The position numbers and the translations under genes were made by a program. Below, piece after piece: positions 44,136-52,866 of a DNA stretch of 64,000 nt (position 1 is its first letter; each line of letters opens with the position of its first letter). The DNA is from Acanthosepion pharaonis (lineage: Eukaryota; Mollusca; Cephalopoda; Sepiida; Sepiidae): NCBI GenBank assembly GCA_903632075.3, contig CAHIKZ030000029.1, positions 1,253,501-1,317,500 on the forward strand, read 5' to 3'. The notes under the pieces were generated by a model. That model was not told the origin of the DNA, made no database searches, and was given only the letters and a program-made list of their open reading frames with translations.

Positions 44136-44178
<43 letters not shown>
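44136..44178. repeat. (TA)n microsatellite
   Basis: TA tract immediately 5' of the ~400-bp dispersed repeat. Confidence 0.95.
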
Positions 44179-44180
<2 letters not shown>

Positions 44181-44590
44181 TGGTACTCGTTTGGAAAAAA
44201 CTCGGCTAGCTCAACTTTCAGTAGAACAAATCGGTACACGAGGAAAAGTGGGGAATAAAAAAAGAAAGAACCAAGAACATTAAACGAAGTCGAAAACAAT
44301 CGTCCAGTGTTCAAGTCCAAAGAAAAAAACAACCCTAAAACGAGTAAAAATACAACTACGTGAAGTGCTTAATACACGAAGTAGATCAAAACCTAAGATA
44401 ATCCTAAGGAGCCAGGCAAACCTACCTAGGTTTCACTTACATGGATCGTCAGGGCGATGCCGGCTGAAACGAAAAATTATGGAACAGTATTTATAGCTAA
44501 AACCAAAAATAACCATTACCACGTGAAAAAAAAATGAATAAATAAAATAAAATATAAGAAGCCAAAAAACGGGGGAGGGGGTATGTACTT
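44178..44590. repeat. Dispersed ~400-bp repeat, copy 2
   Basis: Partner of 28659-29085, in the same orientation and likewise preceded by (TA)n; see that entry for the shared phrases. Confidence 0.65.
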
Positions 44591-44725
44591 TATTGAAGAA
44601 AAAATATTCTAATAACAAGTTTTTCCTATGTCTACAACAACTAAGAATTTCCGATTTTCGGTTCAAGAATTTTTTAGGTTCTTTGTAGTTAGCGATACCT
44701 AGTTTTTCCTTCATACATAGAGATC

Positions 44726-44728
<3 letters not shown>

Positions 44729-44800
<72 letters not shown>
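44729..44800. repeat. (TA)n-(TG)n microsatellite
   Basis: TA to about 44763 then TG to about 44799. Confidence 0.95.
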
Positions 44801-44804
<4 letters not shown>

Positions 44805-44839
44805 GAGAACGAATAGAGTCCAATTCCAAGGTTCATAAG

Positions 44840-45080
44840 ATTCAATCTAAAAATGGGCTCTACTCCAATAGCTTCATGTCTCGCACTTCTCGCCTGTGGA
44901 ACTCACTTCCCTTTTCTCGTTTCCCTGAGAGCTATAATCTCCAACTATTCAAATGTAATGTCAATCGACATTTCCAGTTGCCTTGATCTACCCACTATCT
45001 TTCTCTTCATCCTTTGCTCTATCACTCCTATTTACTCTCGCTCCAAGTCCTCTATAACCCTTTGCGTTCTAGTGGCTTCC
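44840..45080 (+). pseudogene. CR1/Jockey-like LINE 3'-end fragment with intact C-terminus
   Basis: From 44876 a clean 36-codon stretch reads MSRTSRLWNSLPFSRFPESY then NLQLFKCNVNRHFQLP and ends in TGA at 44984-44986, the typical C-terminus of this LINE type. The following 3' untranslated text is similar in style to 55260-55810. No upstream RT domain is attached, so this is a 5'-truncated insertion. Confidence 0.8.
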
Positions 45081-45165
45081 CGCCTTGCTAGGGGGGGATG
45101 CTTAAAAAATCAAAAACAAAGTAGTGCAATATTCTCTGATAGATCTAAACCTCACTTCTTTATAA

Positions 45166-45169
<4 letters not shown>

Positions 45170-45226
<57 letters not shown>

Positions 45227-45484
45227 GAAGAACATATATAATCCGGTGTTCTTATAGATATTTTATTTTTACAAAATAGTGCTTAATGTAATTTAAAATG
45301 TTTTTTTTTACAGTTCTAACCATGTTTAAAATGGGAAAAAGCCACGAAAATTAATTCAATTTTTGGACTCAAAATTCGCTTGAGGAGAAAATGAACTAAT
45401 GTCTTTAATATAATTACAAAATTAAATTCGGGGCTTCCATTTTGAAACATAGTTTAGCGAAAAAAAAATTTCAAATCAATTAAT

Positions 45485-45532
<48 letters not shown>
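45170..45532. repeat. (TA)n tracts with AT-rich spacer
   Basis: TA at about 45170-45221 and 45490-45532. The spacer is unremarkable. Confidence 0.9.
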
Positions 45533-45536
<4 letters not shown>

Positions 45537-45715
45537 AAAGTGAACATTGAAGTCAACACTCAGTGGTGATAGGCTGTTTTCATGCTAAACACAATCAGAA
45601 CACGTGCCTTTGATGATTCAAGTGTTGACTTCAATGTTCTTTATATTTACACATGTCTCTGTCTTTGATACTGATCCCTTTAGGCCATAAATATAGCACG
45701 CCTTAAGATTATATT
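45531..45715 (+). mobile_element. Hairpin element, copy C
   Basis: AAAAGTGAACATTGAAGTCA ... AAGTGTTGACTTCAATGTTC closes a hairpin by about 45651. The conserved tail follows in diverged form (CCATAAATATAGCACGCCTT). Preceded by (TA)n as in copy A. Confidence 0.75.
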
Positions 45716-47155
45716 GTGATGGTCTGGGACGTTCTATCCTGATCTATCATTTTTGACGTCCCCACACAAAACATGACGTTAGCTGTTCGATGCTCCGTTC
45801 GGGTATCAAACGTGACGTCCGCTTGTCGCGTCATCGTCCTGTGACGACCAATTTATCGGTATATATATAATGGGAATATATTTATATCATATATCCAATA
45901 TGGTTATAAATAACTTCATTGATCTCCAGTCTGTCACCCACGTTGTGAATTGTGGCAGACGAGATCAATCAGTAGTCGGGGCCGTAATGCAAACTGAGTT
46001 CAACGGGGTGATACCACACAAATATGCATAAAATAAAATAAAATGAAAACTCAAAAGTTCAAAGTATCAAAGAAAAAAGTTAACAAACTTTATGTCTAGT
46101 TGTTCGATACATAGGACTGCGTCTATCTCCCGACCCGTTCTATGGATTGTGACACTTTGTTTTCCGTTAGGCGAGTTTTAACGCTTCAAGTTGTTTGCTC
46201 TCTAAGAAATTGGTGTTTCGGTGTGTCTTTGGACGAAAGTCGAAAAAAAAACAACTTATTTCGGTGGTCTGGATCTAAGTCGCTCTTCAAAATAATTGTT
46301 CTTGGGTTGAAGAGGAGTCCGGAATTTGCGTGAATCTTGGTCAGCTGAACTCTCCGCTAGAGCCCGAACTGATTTCTGCTCGTAGGGGCTTCACTTTTAT
46401 GGACGCCGACCAAAACCGGGGTGGGTCTGTCGGCGTCGGGGTTTCCTCGATAATTCTAAATACATATCCACCTCTTTTATTACTGGTTAGGGATTTTCCA
46501 CTCTTTTCCATTTTGGGAACCTTTCCTTGCTCCCACCCTCTCACCATACTTCAGAGGGGCGTGAACTGCCCTCCCCACTTCTTCGTAGCAGCTTCTCATA
46601 CCTACACTCTGGATAGGCGGCGACAGCCTCCTTCGTGCGTCACGTGATCACCACTTGACCAATGATGTCTTAGTCGGGTGTGGACGAATCCGCGGCTTTG
46701 ATTCAGGAAGAAAAAAAAACCATCTTGCTTAAATAAAAAAATATCTCTTCTATTTCCCTTTTCTTCCTCTTAATCGCCGTTATCATTTTTCTAGGGACAA
46801 TACGACAATGGCGGTCATAACTCTTGTTCTACACGTGGTTTTTGTCAGGCATTTTATCGCTAATTATCAGAATGGGTGGTCTTCTTAACACGGCCTCAAA
46901 AAAGAAACATCTCCAAAGTTTCAGTCAGTCTGTCGCTTCGAAGAAAGAAGAAAAACACTTCTGCGTCCCCATTCATTTTCTTTCGGTACATATTTCTGAT
47001 AACATAATTTTATTATCGTAGGCCAAAGATGTTCTGCGGCAAGAAAATCGGTCAGTGTAGTTACTTCGTGTGTGTCGCGATTAATTTTTCCATATCTACC
47101 TAAAGCCCTGTAGTTACACCAGTGTTTTGTCAATTATCAAAATTAATTTTGATAT
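45716..47155 (-). mobile_element. LTR-retrotransposon-like terminal block (minus orientation)
   Basis: The reverse complement matches 57913-59600 in order. At 47150 it shows TTAATTTTGATAATTGACAA. Then come GGTAGATATG, TTCGGTACATA-type text, a CCAAT-E-box motif (CACGTG at 46641-46646), a TATA-like CATAAAAG near 46397, and AGTTCGGGCTC. Further on are ATTCCGGACTCCTCTTCAAC and AGTTTGCATTACGGCCCCGA. The last part (46000-45716) carries GACGTCAC-type repeats. GC content is higher than the surroundings. Small frames (46142-46647) are not coding. No gag or pol lies adjacent. Confidence 0.6.
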
Positions 47156-47159
47156 TTGA

Positions 47160-47406
47160 AATATATTCGTCCTATATGTTTCGCCACGAGCGAGCGGCGC
47201 TTAGTTGAGTCTGATTTGGAATCTCTTCGTCACCGAGGCCTATTTGGAACAGTTGGTATGGTGTTCGCTTGACAACCCAACTGTCAGGGTTCGATACTCG
47301 GTAGTGGATACGCACTGCTGATGAGTCCCAAATATAGGACGAAACGTCCGTCCAGTGCTTCCTTCATTCTGTAGAGGTTTCTATCAGACTCGATGAATTA
47401 ATTAAT

Positions 47407-47408
<2 letters not shown>
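47160..47408 (+). mobile_element. tRNA-headed SINE carrying a hammerhead ribozyme
   Basis: In order: a 5' block (GAGCGGCGCTTAGTTGAGTC), a tRNA-like body at about 47243-47310 (GGAACAGTTGGTATGGTGTT as A-box side and AGGGTTCGATACTCG as B box), the hammerhead (47312-47358), a tail (GAGGTTTCTATCAGACTCGA) and AT-rich/(TA)n end. The same order is found, inverted, at 48993-49200. Expected to be transcribed by Pol III and moved by a LINE machinery, by analogy with tRNA-derived SINEs. Confidence 0.75.
47312..47358 (+). ncRNA. Hammerhead ribozyme (minimal type I), complete core
   Basis: Stem I GCACTG (47312-47317) pairs perfectly with CAGTGC (47353-47358). Core CTGATGA is 47318-47324. Stem II GTCC (47325-47328) pairs with GGAC (47337-47340) around an 8-nt loop. 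GAAA is 47341-47344. Stem III is the very short ACG/CGT with a 2-nt loop. The cleavage triplet GTC ends at 47352, so self-cleavage is predicted between 47352 and 47353. This layout closely resembles the schistosome satellite hammerhead. Such short stem III forms are known to work mainly as dimers. All invariant residues are present. Confidence 0.8.

Positions 47409-47409
<1 letters not shown>

Positions 47410-47443
<34 letters not shown>
47410..47443. repeat. (TA)n microsatellite
   Basis: Tail-side TA tract of the SINE. Confidence 0.95.
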
Positions 47444-47447
<4 letters not shown>

Positions 47448-47820
47448 GTGTCATTGAATATGACAGACAAGGTACTTTGATTTAGTTTTTTTATTGAATT
47501 TCTCATGTGATCTTATAATAATATTTTTTTCCTTTCGAATCATAAATTATATGAAACGATCCAAACAATTGTTCCTCTTTTTCCGAGCGCTTTCTATATA
47601 TTTTATACATTTAGCCATTATCAATTTATCAAGGTTGAAATATATTAACTGTAAACAAGAAATACATTGTTGTACATAGGTATATATATATATAACATTT
47701 TCATTTTCAAAATACGGTCAAAACATTGTGTCCATATTCATAGTTGGTATTACTGTGTGTTGTCTTCCATTATATTTAGTCTATTTTTACATTTATATTA
47801 CGAATAGTTATGAATGTCAT
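47444..47820. other. AT-rich intergenic stretch
   Basis: No gene. The first 50 bases resemble the spacer after the TA tract at 42.23 kb (TCATTGAATATGACAGACAA). Confidence 0.45.
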
Positions 47821-47897
47821 AAATATATATATATATATGTGTGTGTGTGTGTATGTATATGTGTTATAACATTTTATTATAAATTCAATAAAATAAT

Positions 47898-47945
<48 letters not shown>

Positions 47946-48075
47946 TGTGTATGTGTATATGTGTTATAACATTTTTATTATAATTCATTACAATAAAATA
48001 TAAATATATATATATATATATATGTGTGTGTGCATGTGTATATGTGTTATAACATTTTTATTATAATTCATTACA

Positions 48076-48115
<40 letters not shown>

Positions 48116-48122
48116 CTGTGTG
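47821..48122. repeat. (TA)/(TG) microsatellites in a ~90-100-bp repeated frame
   Basis: GTTATAACATTTTATTATAA or GTTATAACATTTTTATTATA recurs at about 47863, 47963 and 48046, each followed by an AATAAAAT-like phrase and TA/TG dinucleotides. Confidence 0.85.
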
Positions 48123-48544
48123 TCTGTGAAGCCGATGAGACACAAGTGTAAATTGTTAATCAAAGACCGTTTCGCCAGAGAAAACTCATCTAAATCAGTT
48201 CGACTAAAAGAAGAACAACACAACTACGTATTAAGAAAATGGCTTGGAATCTCTGAGGCTAACTTGCTTGTCGTTCTCTCTTGTTCTTGTAACGGCATTC
48301 ACCCGAGAATTCATGGGAATTTAGAATTCACAAGCGGTCCCCAACCCGCATGTATATCACGTGAGATTTGATTATAGTGGTGAAGGCCTCGTGCAGGACC
48401 ATCCACACATTTTGAAGGGACGAATACGGAGACCTGAAGCACTACGTCCCGCAAAGTCCCCAAAAGACCCTCGGCAGGTTTTGAATTCCGAGTTTTCCTT
48501 CTCCTAGACCAGTTGCCATCCAAAGCTATAGAACCCAGTCAGTC
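48123..48544. other. Unidentified, less AT-rich stretch
   Basis: GAAGCCGATGAGACACAAGT through CCAGTTGCCATCCAAAGC. Could be the body of a longer SINE/LINE 3' end because the tRNA-type SINE below follows directly, but I have no second copy in the window. Confidence 0.35.
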
Positions 48545-48700
48545 CTGCTATTTACCCATAGCTGGAGGGAGAAGAAGAGGATTCACACCTTTCCCAAGGG
48601 TATTAGCACGTAAGTGAATATAATGGATTCTATTGGAATTCGAACACGGCTCTACGATTACTCAATCGGAGCCGCTATCCATTACTCCACATGTCTCTCT
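48545..48700 (-). mobile_element. tRNA-derived SINE (minus), family shared with 56.2 kb
   Basis: The minus strand shows GTGGAGTAATGGATAGCGGC (A-box side), GTGTTCGAATTCC (B box) and the tail ATTATATTCACTTACGTGCT, AATACCCTTGGGAAAGGTGT, GAATCC. The same tail is at 56160-56215 and partly at 60325-60365. No 5S-like part precedes the head here. Confidence 0.7.
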
Positions 48701-48960
48701 GTTTGTTTCTATATAAGTATTAGAGACGTTTGGTATTGTAGAATTTCATTCAGTTATCTGGGGCCGTTATAACTGCTTCTCCCAGCAAATGTCTCGAAGA
48801 TTCTGCAATGGTCCATGTATGTGTGTGTGTGTGTTGTAACGGTATATTTAGCGGATACACATATTCGTTTATTCCACGAAAAATAAAATGTAGGAAATCA
48901 ATTTTTTCAAATATAAATCTATCACTTTTTGCATATATATATATATATATATAGAAATTA
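48701..48960. other. Intergenic with short (TG)n and (TA)n
   Basis: (TG)n near 48818-48834 and (TA)n near 48935-48953; otherwise unrecognised. Confidence 0.5.
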
Positions 48961-49030
48961 TTAGGAGGATTTGATAATTATATTTAAATAGTTCATCGAG
49001 TCTGATAGAAACCTCAACAGAATGCAGAAA

Positions 49031-49077
49031 GCACTGGACGGCCGTTTCGTCCTATATTTGGAACTCGTCAGCAGTGC
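49031..49077 (-). ncRNA. Hammerhead ribozyme (minus strand), complete core
   Basis: On the minus strand: stem I GCACTG/CAGTGC perfect, core CTGACGA (position 7 is free in the hammerhead consensus), and stem II GTTC...GGAC with one G-T wobble. GAAA follows, then stem III ACG/CGT with a 2-nt loop, and the GTC cleavage triplet ending at 49037 (predicted cut between 49037 and 49036). The same minimal type-I plan as 47312-47358. Confidence 0.75.
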
Positions 49078-49218
49078 GCATCCACTACCGAGAATTGAAA
49101 ACCGGACAGTTTGGCTTTCAAGCAAACATCATACCAACTATTCTAACGGGTCTTGGTGACGAAGAGATGGCAAATCAGACTCAATATAGCGCCAGTCGCT
49201 CCCATATTCCGTGGATGC

Positions 49219-49265
49219 GCACTGCAGATGAGTCCCAAACATAGGACGAAACGGCCCTTCAGTGC
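49219..49265 (+). pseudogene. Mutated hammerhead ribozyme copy
   Basis: Core reads CAGATGA instead of CTGATGA (49225-49231), changing the invariant U4. Stem II GTCC/GGAC and GAAA (49248-49251) are kept. Stem III and the cleavage triplet are altered (CGGCCCTTC). Probably inactive. Confidence 0.7.
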
Positions 49266-49308
49266 TTTCTGCATTCTGTTGAGGTTTCTATCAGACTCGA
49301 TGAATTAG

Positions 49309-49312
<4 letters not shown>

Positions 49313-49360
<48 letters not shown>
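49313..49360. repeat. (TA)n microsatellite
   Basis: TA tract between two SINEs. Confidence 0.95.
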
Positions 49361-49361
<1 letters not shown>

Positions 49362-49363
<2 letters not shown>

Positions 49364-49510
49364 ATCACCATCATCCTTGCTGTATGCTAATGGCTAAGGG
49401 CTAAAATCTCCAACTAATACCAAATCAGTCGGGTTCCGATCCTGGCTTGAGGCAATAGGATGTCTAGCCACACTGATGAGCTGTGAAACAGCAAAACTGT
49501 CTGCATATGC
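49362..49510 (+). mobile_element. Second tRNA-derived SINE family, copy with hammerhead-like part
   Basis: TGCTAATGGCTAAGGGCTAA and GTCGGGTTCCGATCCTGG are the A-box and B-box sides. At 49473-49501 CTGATGA, a perfect GCTGT/ACAGC stem II, then AAAA (the invariant G12 is lost) and CTGTC follow. Same family as 738-826 and 49640-49790. Confidence 0.65.
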
Positions 49511-49639
49511 TTCTGAAAAAAAATTAAAAAGAAGGAGAAAAATTAATATGTAAACAGTGACTATTACTGCTGCTGATGCAAGACACTTCGTTAAGACGAA
49601 TCGAGTTCTCTAGTCACTGGCGTGTTTATCTAAAATAAA

Positions 49640-49787
49640 TACGTCTAAATTCATCTACATCCATGCTCTGCGCCAATGGCTTAGGGATAGAGTCTCCGAC
49701 TGATATCAAATCCGTCAGGTTTCCATCAATATTATATCTAGCCACAATTATGAGCTGTGTAACACTGAAACAGTCTCTCTGTGGATT

Positions 49788-49790
<3 letters not shown>
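49640..49790 (+). mobile_element. Second tRNA-derived SINE family, copy 3
   Basis: ATGCTCTGCGCCAATGGCTT ... CCGTCAGGTTTCCATC is the tRNA-like body. The hammerhead-like part is 49742-49784: outer stem CCACA/TGTGG, core changed to ATTATGA, GAAA at 49767-49770, CAGTC site. It runs into (TA)n at 49791. Confidence 0.65.
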
Positions 49791-49848
<58 letters not shown>

Positions 49849-50030
49849 TGTGGCCTTGTTAGCGCCAGAAATAAAGACACAGAGTGAGTGAGTTAAACAA
49901 ATATATTAACAGAAGCAGAAATACAAAACATATACAAAGGAGTCTTACAGCAAGAATGTTTGTTCAGACTGTCAGAGATGACTTCTGGAATCTGCATTCT
50001 CTAACAGACACACACACAAAAACACACACA

Positions 50031-50084
<54 letters not shown>

Positions 50085-50154
50085 ATGTATTAGTTAAAGA
50101 CAAACAGATCATATATGGATATTAATCCGAAAAGTTGATAAAATAAAAATAAAG

Positions 50155-50205
<51 letters not shown>
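49791..50205. repeat. (TA)n, (CA)n-(TA)n and (TA)n tracts with a spacer
   Basis: TA 49791-49840; impure CA then TA at about 50010-50083; TA 50160-50203. The 49841-50009 spacer (GTGGCCTTGTTAGCGCCAGA onward) is unrecognised. Confidence 0.85.
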
Positions 50206-50207
<2 letters not shown>

Positions 50208-51155
50208 GAAATATTGTTAAACAGACAACAACGAATGTATATTATATTTGATCATGAGCCGTTCCAAGCTTCGTACAATGGCTTTAGTTTCGGGAGAAAA
50301 TAAAGACAAAAACTGTCCAACATTTGGATATTTTTTATTATGTTTTTCATCGATCTAAGCGTTAGGCTCACATGATCCATCATCAGAATGGTTAGATGGG
50401 CATTATAGAGATGTTCACCGTCAAAGCTGACATCCTGTTTTGCTTACATAGAAGTTTGCGACAGAGGTCTTAAATTCAGAATGCTCTTCTATGACGTCGT
50501 ACATTACCAGGTGACAGAAAGAAATGTTATCAACGGAAACGTATGTTTAAATGCATTGTAATATGTTTTGACTAGTTTGAAATGTAATTTTGTTGAATGT
50601 GGGTTGTTTTGCATAAATGCAGAGATTATATATTTAGAGAGAGAAAGAGAGAGGCTGAGAGAGAAAGGATGGTAAGCCGATGTCGACTGCATTATGGATG
50701 CGTTTGCATGCATGAATCTCTTATTGATCGGTCAAAATAAACTATGAAATTTCAATAAATATCCTTAAATAATTGATAATTGGATACCAACGGCTTCCCA
50801 TACTTAATACTTCTCGAATTCACTCTTGCATGGTCATGTGTGACGTCATGAGCTGCGGTACGATTTTTGCTTCCAGGGTCTTATAAGTACGTGTTTATCG
50901 TTGCTTGGAAATCATCCATGTATACAGAAACAGACTATCATCACTTTCTTATCTGTGTATTGCTTAATATATTGTACAGTAATTGTCATCTTTGATAATG
51001 GCTTATGTAAGCCGAAAGTTTAGAATGGATTTAAAAAATATGTATCAATATTGTGATTTTCTTCCTTCGTTTAATGATAATGTTATTAAGCTTATCAGAC
51101 CTTATGAAAAATTTACATAAAATAAATAGACAACACTTGTCTATATTATTTAATG

Positions 51156-51158
<3 letters not shown>
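50206..51158. other. Intergenic with two hammerhead-like relics
   Basis: The minus strand at 50386-50380 reads CTGATGA followed by TGGATCATGTGAGCC without a clear GAAAC. The plus strand at 50992-51018 reads TTGATAA, a perfect GGCTTA/TAAGCC stem and GAAAG, a degraded core. A (GA)n-rich patch is at 50635-50665. CRE-like TGACGTCA near 50842. No gene. Confidence 0.45.

Positions 51159-51159
<1 letters not shown>

Positions 51160-51213
<54 letters not shown>
51160..51213. repeat. (TA)n microsatellite
   Basis: TA tract. Confidence 0.95.
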
Positions 51214-51216
<3 letters not shown>

Positions 51217-51480
51217 AAATAGAAAGCCGATGAAATAAATTCGAGAAATGAAAATGAACAACAATAATAACTGTGATAAATGCCATACTATAAGTATTTA
51301 AGAAATGTGCCTTTGTCTGAATGAATCATATCGGAATAGTAAACATTTTGACGACAGTAGTGGTGCTTTTGTCTAAACAAACATCTGTTCGCGCGAAATA
51401 TTTGCCTGTGTAAATATTTTCTTTAATCTTTATTAGGTTATGGGTCCGTTGATTTACCTACGTTTATTAGAAACATAAAC
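51214..51480. other. AT-rich intergenic spacer
   Basis: Nothing recognised. Confidence 0.5.
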
Positions 51481-51532
<52 letters not shown>

Positions 51533-51564
51533 CATCCTGTTCATATCTATCTATCTATCTATCA

Positions 51565-51612
<48 letters not shown>

Positions 51613-51751
51613 CATCCTGTTCATATCTATCTATCTATCTATCTCAGTCTGTTCCAATCTATCTCAGCGTTCAATATCTATTTCCCTAATTCAATCTTTG
51701 AATTTCTGTCTGTCTCTCTCTCTCTCTCTGTGTCTCCGTCTCTTTCTTTCC

Positions 51752-51809
<58 letters not shown>

Positions 51810-51937
51810 ATTCATCTCTTTATATATAACTACCTCTTTTCACATCTATCTATCTAGCTAGCTAGCTACGTCTTTTCTATCTTCCTCCCCACCCATCTAA
51901 CTGGAACTGTTCACATCTTTCTATTTATGTCTGGTCA

Positions 51938-51982
<45 letters not shown>

Positions 51983-52088
51983 GAGTCTGGTCATATCTAT
52001 CTATCTATCTATCTATCTATCTGAGTCTGGTCATATCTATCTATCTATCCATCTATCTATCTATCTGAGTCTGTCATTTCTATCTATC

Positions 52089-52128
<40 letters not shown>

Positions 52129-52139
52129 GAGTCTGGTCA

Positions 52140-52176
<37 letters not shown>

Positions 52177-52228
52177 GAGTCTGGTCATTTCTATCTATCT
52201 ATCTATCTATCTATCTGAGTCTGTCATT

Positions 52229-52282
<54 letters not shown>

Positions 52283-52316
52283 AGAGTCTGGTCATTTCTA
52301 TCTATCTATCTATCTA
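51481..52316. repeat. (TATC)n arrays with GAGTCTGGTCAT-type spacers
   Basis: About twelve TATC tracts separated by GAGTCTGGTCATA or GAGTCTGTCATTT spacers, giving higher-order units of ~50-90 bp. Frames are SIYL read-through. Confidence 0.95.
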
Positions 52317-52473
52317 TATTTGAGGATAATCTTCTAGTTGTACGTTCAAATTCATGCGGTTGACGTACCAAGGGGGGAGAGGTTATTAGAAAAATATATA
52401 TGATTACTAAGCATCTATATACTCTTTCAGTCCTGTCATTATGAGTTTAGCTAATGTAATATCTTTCTATTCA

Positions 52474-52475
<2 letters not shown>

Positions 52476-52519
<44 letters not shown>

Positions 52520-52600
52520 TTGGATAGATGTGAGTTTGACAAACTCACATCTATCTAACCAAATATGTTAGCTCTATCTCTGATATTGAGCGCTTTCTAA
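52476..52600 (+). mobile_element. (TA)n followed by hairpin element, variant copy D
   Basis: TA to 52517. Then 52518-52560 is a 43-nt hairpin with 21-bp arms (GGTTGGATAGATGTGAGTTT and its inverse, one mismatch) and a 1-nt centre. It is followed by GCTCTATCTCTGATATTGAG then CGCTTT, the same conserved tail as hairpin copies A-C, although the hairpin itself is unrelated in sequence. Confidence 0.75.
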
Positions 52601-52669
52601 TAAGTACCGCGCTCATAATATATAAATAATTATACATATATATATTTATTTATATTTATATACACTTTT

Positions 52670-52720
<51 letters not shown>

Positions 52721-52778
52721 GTAAATACACATATATACATATATATCAGTTCACATCCCTTAGTCTGTCATTGTACAC

Positions 52779-52829
<51 letters not shown>

Positions 52830-52866
52830 GTATTCTGTTAATATCTGTCTATCTATCTATCTATCT
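52601..52866. repeat. (TA)n and (TATC)n tracts
   Basis: TA at about 52677-52717, TATC at about 52779-52865. Confidence 0.9.

Larger units (their letters stand above)
48993..49309. repeat. Foldback of two inverted hammerhead-SINE ends
   Basis: The left arm (48993-49092, TTCATCGAGTCTGATAGAAA onward) and right arm (49211-49308, ending TTTCTATCAGACTCGATGAA) are inverted copies of the ribozyme-plus-tail part of the SINE at 47.3 kb. The middle is that SINE's tRNA-like body in minus orientation (49093-49200). Each arm carries a hammerhead motif, the right one mutated. Confidence 0.85.
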
